64,000 bases of DNA from contig NZ_CP083349.1 of NCBI RefSeq assembly GCF_020035535.1, positions 310,001-374,000 of the forward strand. Reading direction: 5' to 3'. This DNA comes from Ensifer adhaerens. Its GTDB lineage: Bacteria; Pseudomonadota; Alphaproteobacteria; Rhizobiales; Rhizobiaceae. The stretch's first letter is position 1, and the number at the start of each line of letters is the position of its first letter. The notes beneath the pieces were generated by a model. That model made no database searches. It was not told where the DNA came from and saw nothing but the letters and a program-made list of their open reading frames with translations. Of the stretch, positions 47,670-58,254 are shown piece after piece. Position numbers and translations under genes: made by a program.

Positions 47670-49526
47670 TCAGTTGGGCTCGCCGAGCACCGATAGCGGC
47701 GAGATCACAGCGTTTGGCCAAGAGCCGCCGACGAAGAAGCGCAGCCTCTGTCCGGCATTGAACGTATCGATGAAGGTGCCGGCGAGCGCGAGGCTGCCGC
47801 TGCGATAGGGGATGACGCCGTTGACCGAAAGGCTGCCGGTCTGGCCGGTGAAGAGCGCCTGGTTCAGCCGCGCCGACCCCTGGCCGAAGCTGGCTTCGAT
47901 GTCTGCCGTCTGGAAAGAGAAGCTGCCATCGCTCGCCTGAGCCAGCGAGAAGAACTCGCCCGCCCTCACCAGGTCCGCGAAGGCGTTTGCGTCAAAACCG
48001 GTAAGGCTGCCGTTGGCAAGCGAGAGCCTGATGCGGCCCGAAGCCTCGGCGGCCTGCTCGGTCCAGAACGGACGATCAGTCACCAGATCGAAATTGACGT
48101 TGCCTCGGCCGGTTGGGATCGGTCCGGTAAATCCGAAATCCGCAAGTGCCGCCGCGAGGTCGGCATTCTTCAGCACAAGCTCCAGCTTGCCGCCTTTCGC
48201 CAATCCCGCTTCCGAAACGGCGATCCGGCCGCTGAGCCGGCCATTGGCATAGGTGCTGTCGGCGATGTCGATGGAGGCGCGCCCATGGTCGATGATGATG
48301 CCGGCGGCCAGGTCCATCAGCCGCAACGGACCGACCAGGGCTTCCTGCGCCGACAGGCGGACATCGGCACGCCAGGTCCGCACGAAAACGTCGCGAAGCT
48401 GCTTTGCAATGTCGTCGGGTTCCGACGGCAACTGGTCAATGATCGGTTGCAAGCCGTTGAGTGCAATGCGGTCGAAGGCGAGCGTGCCTTCTATCCGAGG
48501 CGTGTCGTTCGCAGGCATCGAGATGTCGAGAACACCGGTCGCGTTGGCGCCGCCCAGGGCCACCTGCAGCTCGTCGAATTTCAGCGAGCGGTCGCTGGTC
48601 GTGACACTGGCACTGAGGTTGAGGCTGCTGTCGGGCAGGGCAGGGTCGGACTTCCCCTGATACCATGCGACAAGCGTTTGCAGGGATGCGGTCGAAAGCT
48701 GGAGCCGGCCCGAATTGATCGGCTTCTGTGACAGGCTGCCGATGCCCTCGAATGAAAGGTTCAGCGGAGTAGAGGCCAGCGATGTCCTGAGTGTCGTATC
48801 GCGGCCGGCAAGCAGCGCCAGCGGTTCGTTGCAGTCGAGCGTCCAGCTCACCAGCTGACCGCCAAGGCTGCCCGAGAGCTGCGCGCTCAGGCGTTCGGAG
48901 AAAGACGGCCACTTGACCGTGCCGGATATGCCGGAAAATTCATGCGTTCGATTGGTGATGAGATCGATGACCTGCAGGCGTCCGTTTTCGACCGTGACGT
49001 CACCGAAGGGGGTATCGTCGCCGGAGGCCGGCTTCCCAGTTGTATCCAGCCAGTGTGGGCGTTGCCAGTTGAGCGTGCCATCCGTCCGCCTTTCCAGCGT
49101 CACGACCGGCTCGATCAGGCGGATGTCCTCGAGCTCAGGGTCGCCATCGATGGCGGAAAGCAGGCTGAAGGAGGCAGTGATGCTGCCGATATGCGCGAGC
49201 TTGCGCGCAGTGCCGTCCGCGGTCTCGATCGTCGCCGAACGCAGGGTGAGGGTCGGGTGTGGCCAGAAGCGGATCTCGGGCTTGCCTTCGATGCGAGCTT
49301 TCCCGCCGGACCAGGCGTCGAGCATGTGCTCCATCGTCGGGCGCACATCGGTGGTCGAAATCAGCAGGGGCAGGGCGGCATTGTAGCCCACGGCAAGCCC
49401 GACGCCGATCGCGGCGGGCCAAAGGAAATGACGGCGCCGCAGCCGCGACCACAGGCGTGCGTCGCGCATCGTATGCAGGAAATTCCGTATCATGTCTGCC
49501 TGGTCGCCGTCGCTTGGATCACGCAT
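47670..49526 (-). CDS. AsmA-family protein
   Basis: The 618-residue product has a basic N-terminus (RLWSRLRRRHFLWPAAIG), one membrane helix at about residues 34-54, and a long beta-rich periplasmic part. AsmA features are present: a segment on charge-alternating beta strands after IRFWPHPTLTLRSATIE near residue 80, and a C-terminal AsmA_2-type region with GRGNVNFDLVTDRPFWTE near 475 and GSLTGFDANAFADLV. Such proteins are large bridge-like proteins implicated in phospholipid transport and outer-membrane balance. It is divergent from the acetoacetyl-CoA synthetase gene. A start at 49493 is an alternative. Confidence 0.85.
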   Translation of the reverse strand: MRDPSDGDQADMIRNFLHTMRDARLWSRLRRRHFLWPAAIGVGLAVGYNAALPLLISTTDVRPTMEHMLDAWSGGKARIEGKPEIRFWPHPTLTLRSATIETADGTARKLAHIGSITASFSLLSAIDGDPELEDIRLIEPVVTLERRTDGTLNWQRPHWLDTTGKPASGDDTPFGDVTVENGRLQVIDLITNRTHEFSGISGTVKWPSFSERLSAQLSGSLGGQLVSWTLDCNEPLALLAGRDTTLRTSLASTPLNLSFEGIGSLSQKPINSGRLQLSTASLQTLVAWYQGKSDPALPDSSLNLSASVTTSDRSLKFDELQVALGGANATGVLDISMPANDTPRIEGTLAFDRIALNGLQPIIDQLPSEPDDIAKQLRDVFVRTWRADVRLSAQEALVGPLRLMDLAAGIIIDHGRASIDIADSTYANGRLSGRIAVSEAGLAKGGKLELVLKNADLAAALADFGFTGPIPTGRGNVNFDLVTDRPFWTEQAAEASGRIRLSLANGSLTGFDANAFADLVRAGEFFSLAQASDGSFSFQTADIEASFGQGSARLNQALFTGQTGSLSVNGVIPYRSGSLALAGTFIDTFNAGQRLRFFVGGSWPNAVISPLSVLGEPN

Positions 49527-49678
49527 GTTGGATAGGCCTTCGGTCCTCAGAAATCAAATGCGACAGACAGGAAACAGACAGGTAAATGTCGCCAGCGCGA
49601 TGCCGATGCGACCGCGGGTGCTGTTTATTTTGCGATGCAGCATGGTATAGAGGGCGTGGAGCAGGAGTGGAGGAAAGC

Positions 49679-51631
<1,953 letters not shown>

Positions 51632-51706
51632 GGGCGCGTTAACTTCTTGGCGCTCCCGGAATTAACCAAGCCTTCAGACTTGCTGAAAAATCACTAAAAT
51701 TGCGGA

Positions 51707-51882
51707 GTCGCCTGGTAAGGTCTTGTTAAGAATTGGGGGCGCATGGTCATGTCAACTTGAGGCCGGTCGATGTAGTTCGGCGCTTGGCAGCGATGCCGCC
51801 GCTGACATGATGTCATCCCTTCTCGAGCACTTGTTGGTTTAGCATTCGACTATCGAGGTGGCCTCCCAGCCACCTTTTTTTT
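51707..51882 (+). ncRNA. Candidate small RNA ending in a strong intrinsic terminator
   Basis: No protein gene lies in 51632-51930. A possible promoter has CTTCAG (51672-51677), a 17-base spacer and TAAAAT (51695-51700), placing a start near 51707. A strong terminator at 51856-51882 ends a transcript of about 175 bases. The terminator loop CTCCCA could pair with ribosome-binding sequences, as in rhizobial trans-acting sRNAs such as the AbcR family, although I do not see an AbcR match. The alternative is the 3' untranslated region of the acetoacetyl-CoA synthetase mRNA. The -35 box is weak. Confidence 0.4.
51856..51882 (+). terminator. Strong Rho-independent terminator
   Basis: AGGTGGC (51856-51862) pairs perfectly with GCCACCT (51869-51875) around CTCCCA, followed by an eight-T run counting the last stem base. 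It lies 225 bases after the acetoacetyl-CoA synthetase stop, unusually far for a terminator of that gene. Confidence 0.9.
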
Positions 51883-51930
51883 GTGCCGTTGCTGCCGTCG
51901 GAAGAGAGCGGAGCAGGCCTCGCCAGTCGA

Positions 51931-53685
51931 TCAGGATCGCCCTTCGAGGGACCGCGAAACGGCGATGACCGGGATCATGCCGGCGATGACGATGATCATC
52001 GCGGCAACCGAGGCATCCTCGACCTTCGCCCGCGACGCGTCCTCGTAGACGAGGGTGGCGAGCGTGTTGAAGTTGAAGGGGCGCAGCATGATTGTCGCCG
52101 AAAGCTCCTTCATCGTTTCGATGAAGACGAGCAACGCCGCCGTCAGAACGGCGGGACGCATCATTGGCAGGAGCACGGTGCGCAAGGTCTGTCCGCCCGT
52201 GCGCCCGAGGGCGCGTGCGGCCATGTCGAGATGCGGTGAGAGCTTCTGGAAGCCGGCTTCGAGCGAACCTTCCGCCATGGTGAGGAAGCGCACGCTGCAG
52301 GCATAGATGATGGCAAAGCCCGTACCAGTCATCATCAGGCCGGTCGAAATGCCGAAGGTCTCCCGCATGCCGGCGTCGATCGCATTGTCGAGGGCGGCGA
52401 GCGGAAAGAGCACGCCGATCGCCAGCACCGTGCCGGGCACACCGTAGCCGAAGGAGGCGAGCCGCCCGGCCGTGTCGGATACCCTTGAATGCCCGGTGCG
52501 GGCCGCATAGGCCAGCACGAAGCCGAGCAGCACCGTGACCATTGCCGTCGCGCCCGAAACCAGGATGCTGTGGAAGAGCGCGTTCAGAAGACGAGGCTCC
52601 ACGAACTGGTCGATCCGCTTCAGCGCAAAGTTCCCGAGGATGAAGAATGGAACCGCAAAACCGGAGAGCACGGGCAGCAGGCAGGCGAACGTTGCCGCCC
52701 ATTTCTTCCACCCGGTGAGGGACAGCCGGACGGCGTCATGCACGGCTGAGGTTGTCTTCTGGCTCGAAAAGCGCTGGCGGCGGCGTGCGGCCCGCTCGAT
52801 CATCATCAGGCCGATGACGAAGACCAGCATAATGCAGGCGATCTGTGCGGCGCCCGCGAGACTGCCGCGATTGAGCCAGGTATCGAAAATCGAGAAGGTC
52901 AGCGTCTGCACGCCGAGGAATTCGACGGCGCCGATGTCGTTGAGGGTCTCCATCGCAACCAGCGTCAGGCCGATCATGATCGCCGGACGGGCCATCGGGA
53001 TCTGGATGCGGAAGAACACTTTGAGCGGCCCGGCGCCGAGCGTGCGCGCGACATCTGCAGCCGCCCGTCCCTGCATCAGGAACATCGAGCGGCAGGCGAG
53101 ATAGATGTAGGGGTAGAGCACCGAGCTCAGCACCAGCACCGCGCCGCCGAGCGAGCGGATATCCGGAAACCAGTAGTCGCGGCTCGTCTTGAAGCCGAAG
53201 ATGACGCGGATCAGGCTCTGCACCGGTCCGGTAAATGTGAAGAGCTCGCCGAAGGCATAGGCCGCAAGATAGGCGGGAATGGCGAGCGGCAGCACCAGCG
53301 CTGCGGACAAGAAACGGCGCAGCGGAAACTCGCAGCTCGCCACCAGCCAGGCGGTCAGGATGCCGATGATTGCCGTGACGGTACCGGTGAGCGAAACCAG
53401 CAGCAGCGTTCGCCCGGTCGCCCGCGGAATGACGTTCTCCATGAGATGCGACCAGTTGCCGCCCCCGCCTGATACGGCGAGCCACGCGATCGCGATGATC
53501 GGCATCAGCACGATCACCGACGTCAGGCCGGCCCAGGTCGCCAGGAGTGGATGGGAAAGACCGGTTCCTGCACGTGCAAGACGCCGCTTTGTGCTCTGAG
53601 TGGTGGACTGCAATCGATCGATTCCGAAGCGAGACGGCAGGAAAGCCAACCGGCGGCCAGCAAACTGGCCGCCGCAAGTCAACAT
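51931..53685 (-). CDS. Fused ABC transporter permease, iron(III) type (FbpB/AfuB-like)
   Basis: The 584-residue product contains two permease halves in one chain, each with about six membrane segments. Two coupling motifs are visible: RTLGAGPLKVFFRIQIPMAR near residue 217 and RALGRTGGQTLRTVLLPMMR near 485. This duplicated form is typical of Fbp/Afu/Fut ferric iron importers. No binding-protein or ATPase gene is adjacent, so partners must be elsewhere. ATG 53685 follows AAGGA, but residues 1-30 are not typical and encode a perfect hairpin (53651-53674), so the true start may lie further in. Confidence 0.85.
   Translation of the reverse strand: MLTCGGQFAGRRLAFLPSRFGIDRLQSTTQSTKRRLARAGTGLSHPLLATWAGLTSVIVLMPIIAIAWLAVSGGGGNWSHLMENVIPRATGRTLLLVSLTGTVTAIIGILTAWLVASCEFPLRRFLSAALVLPLAIPAYLAAYAFGELFTFTGPVQSLIRVIFGFKTSRDYWFPDIRSLGGAVLVLSSVLYPYIYLACRSMFLMQGRAAADVARTLGAGPLKVFFRIQIPMARPAIMIGLTLVAMETLNDIGAVEFLGVQTLTFSIFDTWLNRGSLAGAAQIACIMLVFVIGLMMIERAARRRQRFSSQKTTSAVHDAVRLSLTGWKKWAATFACLLPVLSGFAVPFFILGNFALKRIDQFVEPRLLNALFHSILVSGATAMVTVLLGFVLAYAARTGHSRVSDTAGRLASFGYGVPGTVLAIGVLFPLAALDNAIDAGMRETFGISTGLMMTGTGFAIIYACSVRFLTMAEGSLEAGFQKLSPHLDMAARALGRTGGQTLRTVLLPMMRPAVLTAALLVFIETMKELSATIMLRPFNFNTLATLVYEDASRAKVEDASVAAMIIVIAGMIPVIAVSRSLEGRS
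53651..53674 (-). promoter_or_regulatory. Perfect hairpin after cbrA, inside the start of the permease frame
   Basis: CGGCGGCCAG (53651-53660) pairs perfectly with CTGGCCGCCG (53665-53674) around CAAA, 31 bases beyond the cbrA stop. On the minus strand it is followed by GTTGGCTTT, a poor T-run. It may act as a cbrA terminator or as an attenuator controlling the permease. Confidence 0.55.
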
Positions 53686-53704
53686 TTCCTTATAACATCC
53701 GGTC

Positions 53705-56700
53705 TCAGTTCGCCAAGACGCGTTGTGACGGGAAGGAGATTTCCACCAGCGTACCTTCGTTCGGCGCGGAGGTGATCGAGAAGTGCGCCCGGTTCGCTTC
53801 CGCCATCGCCTTGGTCAGCGGTAGACCGAGCCCAGTGCCGTCGCCGCGCTTGCGCGCGCCCGTCGTCACCTGCCGGAAAGGCTTCATCGCCTGGTCCAGC
53901 TCGCTTCGCGTCATGCCGACGCCGGTGTCGCGGATCCTCAGAATCACGCTGCCGTTCGCCTCGTAGGAGGTCGAGACGACGATTTGCCCGCCCGAGGGCG
54001 TGAAGCGGATGGCGTTGGCGAGGATGTTGAGCGCGATCTGCTTGATCGACCGACCATCGGCGACGACGTTCGGCACGGCTGCCGAAAGCGAAGTGCGGAT
54101 GATGACGCGCTGGCTGTTGGCTTGCGGCTGGACGAGAGACACGGCCTCTGAAACCGCATCGTTGATCTCGACGGCGCCGAAATCCAGCTCCATCTCGCCG
54201 GCTTCGATCTTCGAGATATCCAGGAGATCGTTGACGATATCGAGCACGTGGCGACCGGATCGGCCGATATCGCCGGCATATTCGATATAGCGCGGGTGAC
54301 CGACCGGACCGAAATGCTCGCTTGCCATCATGTCGGAAAAGCCGATGATCGCGTTGAGCGGCGTGCGGATCTCGTGGCTGACGCGCGCGAGGAACTCGGT
54401 CTTGTGGGCGTTTGCCGTCTCCGCTGCGCGCTTGGCGTTGCGGAGTTCTTCCTCCGTCCGCTTCCACTGGGTGATGTCGCGGATCACGGCGCAGAAGCCG
54501 TTCGATGCGGAAAGCCTGCCGATGGTCATGAACAGCGGAATGAAGCCGCCATTGGCTTCCCGCCCGATCACCTCGCGACCGTCGTTCAACACGCTTGCCA
54601 CGCCATGGCCGGAAAGGCCGTGCAGGTAGTCGATGACGGCCTTCTGGCTCTCATGGGCAAAGAGTGCCGCAAACGGCTTGCCGCGGATCTCGCCCTCGTC
54701 ATAGTTGAAAAGCGCACTCGCCGAACGGTTCACCGAGCGGATATCGCCGTCATGGCCGAGAACGACCACGCCGTCGGTGGCCGTTTCCAAAATGGACTTG
54801 AGTTCGTCGATTTCCGTCTTCAGGCGGTCGACCTGTTCGCCAGCTGCGAGCGCTTCGTCATCCTTGGCCGGTTGGGCGTTTGGTACGCTTGCCGGGGTCA
54901 GTGCCAGCATCAGCGCGCTCTTGCCGTCCCAGCGGATCGAGTGCAGCCGGGCGGTGACCGGTCGCAACTGGCCGTCCTTGCGGATCAGCGTCAGCGTGCC
55001 GTCGGGCTCGCCGTCGATTGCTTCCTCGCCGTTGGCAAAAAGCGCATCTATGCCGCCTTCCTGGGCGAACGCGTCGAGATCGCCGTAGGCCGTGAGCCGC
55101 AGGAACTCCGGATTGGCGTGCAGCAATTGATCGCCGCGATGGACGAGCATGCCGATCGGCAGGCTGTCGAGGATCTCGCCGCTGAGACCGATATCGGCCG
55201 TTTGCTGCTGGACGTCGCTCTCGCTGGCGTCGCCGGCGTGTCCGTGTGTCTCCGCGTCAGGCTTGGTTTCGCCTTCGCTTGCCTCGACACGCGCTGCGTC
55301 TTCAATCTCCGGCTCACCCAACGGGAGCTGCTGCGAAGCGGTGCCGTCGCTTTCGCTCGGTGGAAGGGGCTCGGCCGTTGCATTGACTGTTTCGCCGCTT
55401 TCCGGCGCGGCTTCTTCCTCTTCAGCCGGTTTACCGAAATCGCCAAGTTGCCGGGCGATCTCCCGAAAAGCCGCCTGTTCGCCACGTGTCAGCCCGCTCG
55501 CCGCGCGGCGCTGGTCGAGTTCGATGACCTTGTCGGAGGTTCGCCTGCCCGGCGTCTCGACGACGCGCAGGGCCGGACGTTCGCCCTGGAAGGAATCCGT
55601 GGAGGAGGCGGGCTCTTCGGCAACGCCTTCTTCCGTCGGAAGGTCGGCGGAAGCTTCCGGCACGGATGAGAACAGCGGCAGGTCCTCGGGTTCGGCCGCG
55701 TTGCCTTCACCCGCGACAGGCTCCGCCGCGGCGGCGGGCGGCGCTTCTTCCTGCACCGGCGCTTCGTCCGCAACCCGGCTTTCGCCCTCTACCTCTCCGG
55801 TTGGACCTTCGCTCTCACCCTGTTGCGGCAGTGGCGTATCCACGGCGTCGCTCGCGAGCGCGTTTGCCGCGGCGCGGGGGCCGAGTGCCAGGCCGTTGGC
55901 ATTTTCGTCCTCGACGGCATCGGCAAGGCGCACGATGCCGAAACCGCGGAAGCCGTCGAATTCGCGCGAGCGGGAATAGGTGGGTAAAGCCGCAAGATCG
56001 ACTGGAACCTTGAGGCTAGTGCCTTCAACCGGCCAGAAGATCGTCTTGCCGGACCAGGTGTCGCGACGCTGCAGCAGCGTGCCGATCTTGTGGTCGCGGT
56101 CGAGATCGTAGCGCGCCGCAACATCGGTGAAGCTCGCGCCGATCACATCGGCCGAGCGCGGGCCGACCGCGGTCGCGAATTCCTCGGAGATTTCGCTGAA
56201 GCGCCCCTCGGCATCGATCTTCCAGACGAAACGCACTGCACGACCGCCGGGCGTGAAGACGAAATCTGCCTGCTCCGCGAGAGCCGTGTCCTGTTCGCCG
56301 ATTTCGCTCGCCTCTCCTTCTGCCTGGACCTCCGCCTCCTCGGGGACAGCGGCTTCGGCGGCTGTCTCTGTGGTCTCGACGTTCAAGTCTTCGCCGTCGC
56401 CCTTGTCCTCGGACGGCGCAATTATCGCCTCATTGGTGGTGCTGGACGGTTCCGGTTCGGCGACGACGGCCTCTGCAATGCCGGCTTCGTCGGTGACCTC
56501 GGCGATGTCGGCCCGTGGCTCAAGGGCCGATGCCTCCGGATCGTCGGCCGTTTCGAATGGCTCGTCGGGCGCAAGGCTTGCTGCCGGTTCGTCGCCAATT
56601 TCGTCAGTTGCCAGTTCGGTGTCGATCTCGCTTTCGTCCGGATGCTGATCCTCGACGGGCGGCAGCACCGGGATCTGCTCGGCAGCAGGAGAAACTTCCT

Positions 56701-57382
56701 CGGGATCGAGGGTGCCGAGAATGGTCTCGACGGCAAAGAGCAGATGCAGCGACGGGTCATCGGCAATCTTGCCGACGGCTGCCGGCAGATGCCCCTTGCG
56801 GGTGGCAACCGGGCGCTTGATCAGCCAGTCGTGGTCGCGCGAGACGGCGACGATGAGTTGCTTGCGGGTCTCGTCCGACATGCCAAGATCGGGGAAGCCC
56901 GGTGAATGCGCGACGATGGCGCCTTCGCCATCGAGCACCGCCATGTGAGTGTCGGGACCGTCAAGCCCGGCAATCATGCGCGCGGCCCGATCCTCAATCG
57001 AAAGCGGTGCGCCCGCATGCGGCGCGGTAAAGAGCACGGCGTCCTCATCCGGCCGAACGCGGATCATCTCGACGGCGACATTGAGCGGCGTTCCGCGGAA
57101 GCCTGAGTACTTGCGGATCGAAAGCTGGCGGCGGTCGCCGACGCGCACGAGCTGCGCGGCTGCAGCGCGTAGCTGGCGCAGCGAAATATCGTTCTGTTCC
57201 GGCCCTGCATCGATGAAGTCATAGATCGACGCGGCGCCGAAGAAAGCGGCGCCCTGATCGTTGGCCCAGAGAATGCGTGCGAAATCCCGCGAAAACAGGA
57301 TCGCCGCATCGCCGCGCGCGAAATGCTCCCGCACCCGTGCATGCACGGCGATATCGATGAAGGGATACTGTCTCGCGGGCAT
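53705..57382 (-). CDS. cbrA: PAS-domain sensor histidine kinase CbrA
   Basis: The 1225-residue protein has no membrane segment, so it is a soluble kinase. The order is an N-terminal PAS-like region (ARGDAAILFSRDFARILWAN near residue 22), a Glu/Ala/Pro-rich linker (about 250-390), a PAS-like block near 400-500, a second low-complexity linker (about 520-780), and PAS units near 800 and 880. HisKA follows with the phosphoacceptor His at about 1003 (ARVSHEIRTPLNAIIGFSDM). The HATPase_c has its N-box (NILANAIRFTP), DTGVGM and GDGTGLGLPLTKAM. In Sinorhizobium, CbrA controls cell-cycle phosphorelay (DivK/CtrA), succinoglycan and motility. Position next to a phasin gene supports the call. Confidence 0.88.
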   Translation of the reverse strand: MPARQYPFIDIAVHARVREHFARGDAAILFSRDFARILWANDQGAAFFGAASIYDFIDAGPEQNDISLRQLRAAAAQLVRVGDRRQLSIRKYSGFRGTPLNVAVEMIRVRPDEDAVLFTAPHAGAPLSIEDRAARMIAGLDGPDTHMAVLDGEGAIVAHSPGFPDLGMSDETRKQLIVAVSRDHDWLIKRPVATRKGHLPAAVGKIADDPSLHLLFAVETILGTLDPEEVSPAAEQIPVLPPVEDQHPDESEIDTELATDEIGDEPAASLAPDEPFETADDPEASALEPRADIAEVTDEAGIAEAVVAEPEPSSTTNEAIIAPSEDKGDGEDLNVETTETAAEAAVPEEAEVQAEGEASEIGEQDTALAEQADFVFTPGGRAVRFVWKIDAEGRFSEISEEFATAVGPRSADVIGASFTDVAARYDLDRDHKIGTLLQRRDTWSGKTIFWPVEGTSLKVPVDLAALPTYSRSREFDGFRGFGIVRLADAVEDENANGLALGPRAAANALASDAVDTPLPQQGESEGPTGEVEGESRVADEAPVQEEAPPAAAAEPVAGEGNAAEPEDLPLFSSVPEASADLPTEEGVAEEPASSTDSFQGERPALRVVETPGRRTSDKVIELDQRRAASGLTRGEQAAFREIARQLGDFGKPAEEEEAAPESGETVNATAEPLPPSESDGTASQQLPLGEPEIEDAARVEASEGETKPDAETHGHAGDASESDVQQQTADIGLSGEILDSLPIGMLVHRGDQLLHANPEFLRLTAYGDLDAFAQEGGIDALFANGEEAIDGEPDGTLTLIRKDGQLRPVTARLHSIRWDGKSALMLALTPASVPNAQPAKDDEALAAGEQVDRLKTEIDELKSILETATDGVVVLGHDGDIRSVNRSASALFNYDEGEIRGKPFAALFAHESQKAVIDYLHGLSGHGVASVLNDGREVIGREANGGFIPLFMTIGRLSASNGFCAVIRDITQWKRTEEELRNAKRAAETANAHKTEFLARVSHEIRTPLNAIIGFSDMMASEHFGPVGHPRYIEYAGDIGRSGRHVLDIVNDLLDISKIEAGEMELDFGAVEINDAVSEAVSLVQPQANSQRVIIRTSLSAAVPNVVADGRSIKQIALNILANAIRFTPSGGQIVVSTSYEANGSVILRIRDTGVGMTRSELDQAMKPFRQVTTGARKRGDGTGLGLPLTKAMAEANRAHFSITSAPNEGTLVEISFPSQRVLAN

Positions 57383-57507
57383 GGACTGGCCTATTGACGG
57401 ATCACTTACGGGTTAACACTCTATTAATACCCGGCGGACCCGCGAGGGTCCAGCGACGCCCGAAGCTTCGCCACGGCTTTCATCGCGCAAGGTTAATGCT
57501 CGGGTTT

Positions 57508-57556
57508 TTGTGCGCTGCACAATTTTATTGCAATGCACAAGGAACTCGACTATATA
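57508..57556 (+). promoter_or_regulatory. phaP promoter with overlapping palindromic operator
   Basis: TTGCAA (57528-57533) and TATATA (57551-57556) are separated by exactly 17 bases, a strong sigma-70-type promoter. TTGTGC-GCT-GCACAA (57508-57522) is a perfect 6-bp inverted repeat just upstream of the -35 box. A second GCACAA (57535-57540) lies between the -35 and -10 boxes, 18 bases after the first. A repressor bound to both would block RNA polymerase. PhaR (AniA), the usual phasin repressor, binds TGC/GCA-rich palindromes, so it is the natural candidate. Confidence 0.7.
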
Positions 57557-57611
57557 GGGCGCATCAAGCAACGGCGCCTCAGAAGAGGGCCTGACACCAA
57601 GGAGCGCTTTC

Positions 57612-58061
57612 ATGGCTACCAAGAAGACCGACGACGTATTTTCCCTTTCCTCGTTCGACCCGGCGAAGTTCACCGACAGCTTCCGCGATTTCGCGGAAAA
57701 GGGTGCCGTCCAGTCGAAGGAAGCCTATGCCAAGATGAAGACCGCCGCCGAAGAGGCGACGAAGACCGTCGAAGCCACGCTTGAAAGCGCTCAGACCGGC
57801 ACCGTCGAACTCGGCCTCAAGGCGATCGATGCGCTGCGCACCAATGCTGAAAACTCGCTCTCGCACATGGAAGCGCTGCTTGGCGTGAAGTCGCTCTCCG
57901 AACTCGTCGAACTGCAGACTGGCTTCATCCGCAAGCAGGCCGAGCTCGCCGTCGAGCAGGCCAAGACGATGCAGGAAGCCACCAAGAAGGTAGCCGAGAA
58001 CGTCACAAAGCCGGGCAAGGAAGCTGCCGAAAAGGCAATGTCGTCCTTCAAGAAGGTCTAA
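57612..58061 (+). CDS. phaP: Phasin PhaP
   Basis: The 149-residue product begins MATKKTDDVFSLSSFDPAKF and is nearly all amphipathic helix, rich in Ala, Lys and Glu. The phasin_2 region spans about residues 25-125 with SHMEALLGVKSLSELVELQT and FIRKQAELAVEQAKTMQEAT. Phasins coat poly-3-hydroxybutyrate granules and limit their coalescence. The end KEAAEKAMSSFKKV is basic. ATG 57612 follows AAGGAGCG. Strong promoter, operator and terminator show an isolated, highly regulated gene. Confidence 0.94.
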   Translation: MATKKTDDVFSLSSFDPAKFTDSFRDFAEKGAVQSKEAYAKMKTAAEEATKTVEATLESAQTGTVELGLKAIDALRTNAENSLSHMEALLGVKSLSELVELQTGFIRKQAELAVEQAKTMQEATKKVAENVTKPGKEAAEKAMSSFKKV

Positions 58062-58140
58062 CTCGACCGATCGCAGCCGCAGGCTGGCGGCGACAGATCG
58101 CTGTTGCCCCTGGGACCGACGGGTGCGCCGAAATTCAAGA

Positions 58141-58170
58141 AGACCGGATGGGTTGCCATCCGGTCTTTTT
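58141..58170 (+). terminator. Rho-independent terminator of phaP
   Basis: AGACCGGATGG (58141-58151) pairs perfectly with CCATCCGGTCT (58156-58166) around GTTG, followed by TTTT. It lies 80 bases after the phaP stop and before tRNA-His. Confidence 0.93.
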
Positions 58171-58254
58171 GCAGGATAATCTCAAGTTAAGGCTTGCAAT
58201 GCGACGGAAGTCTCCGTATGTGAGCCGCCAAGCGACACACAAGTCGCTAGCAGT

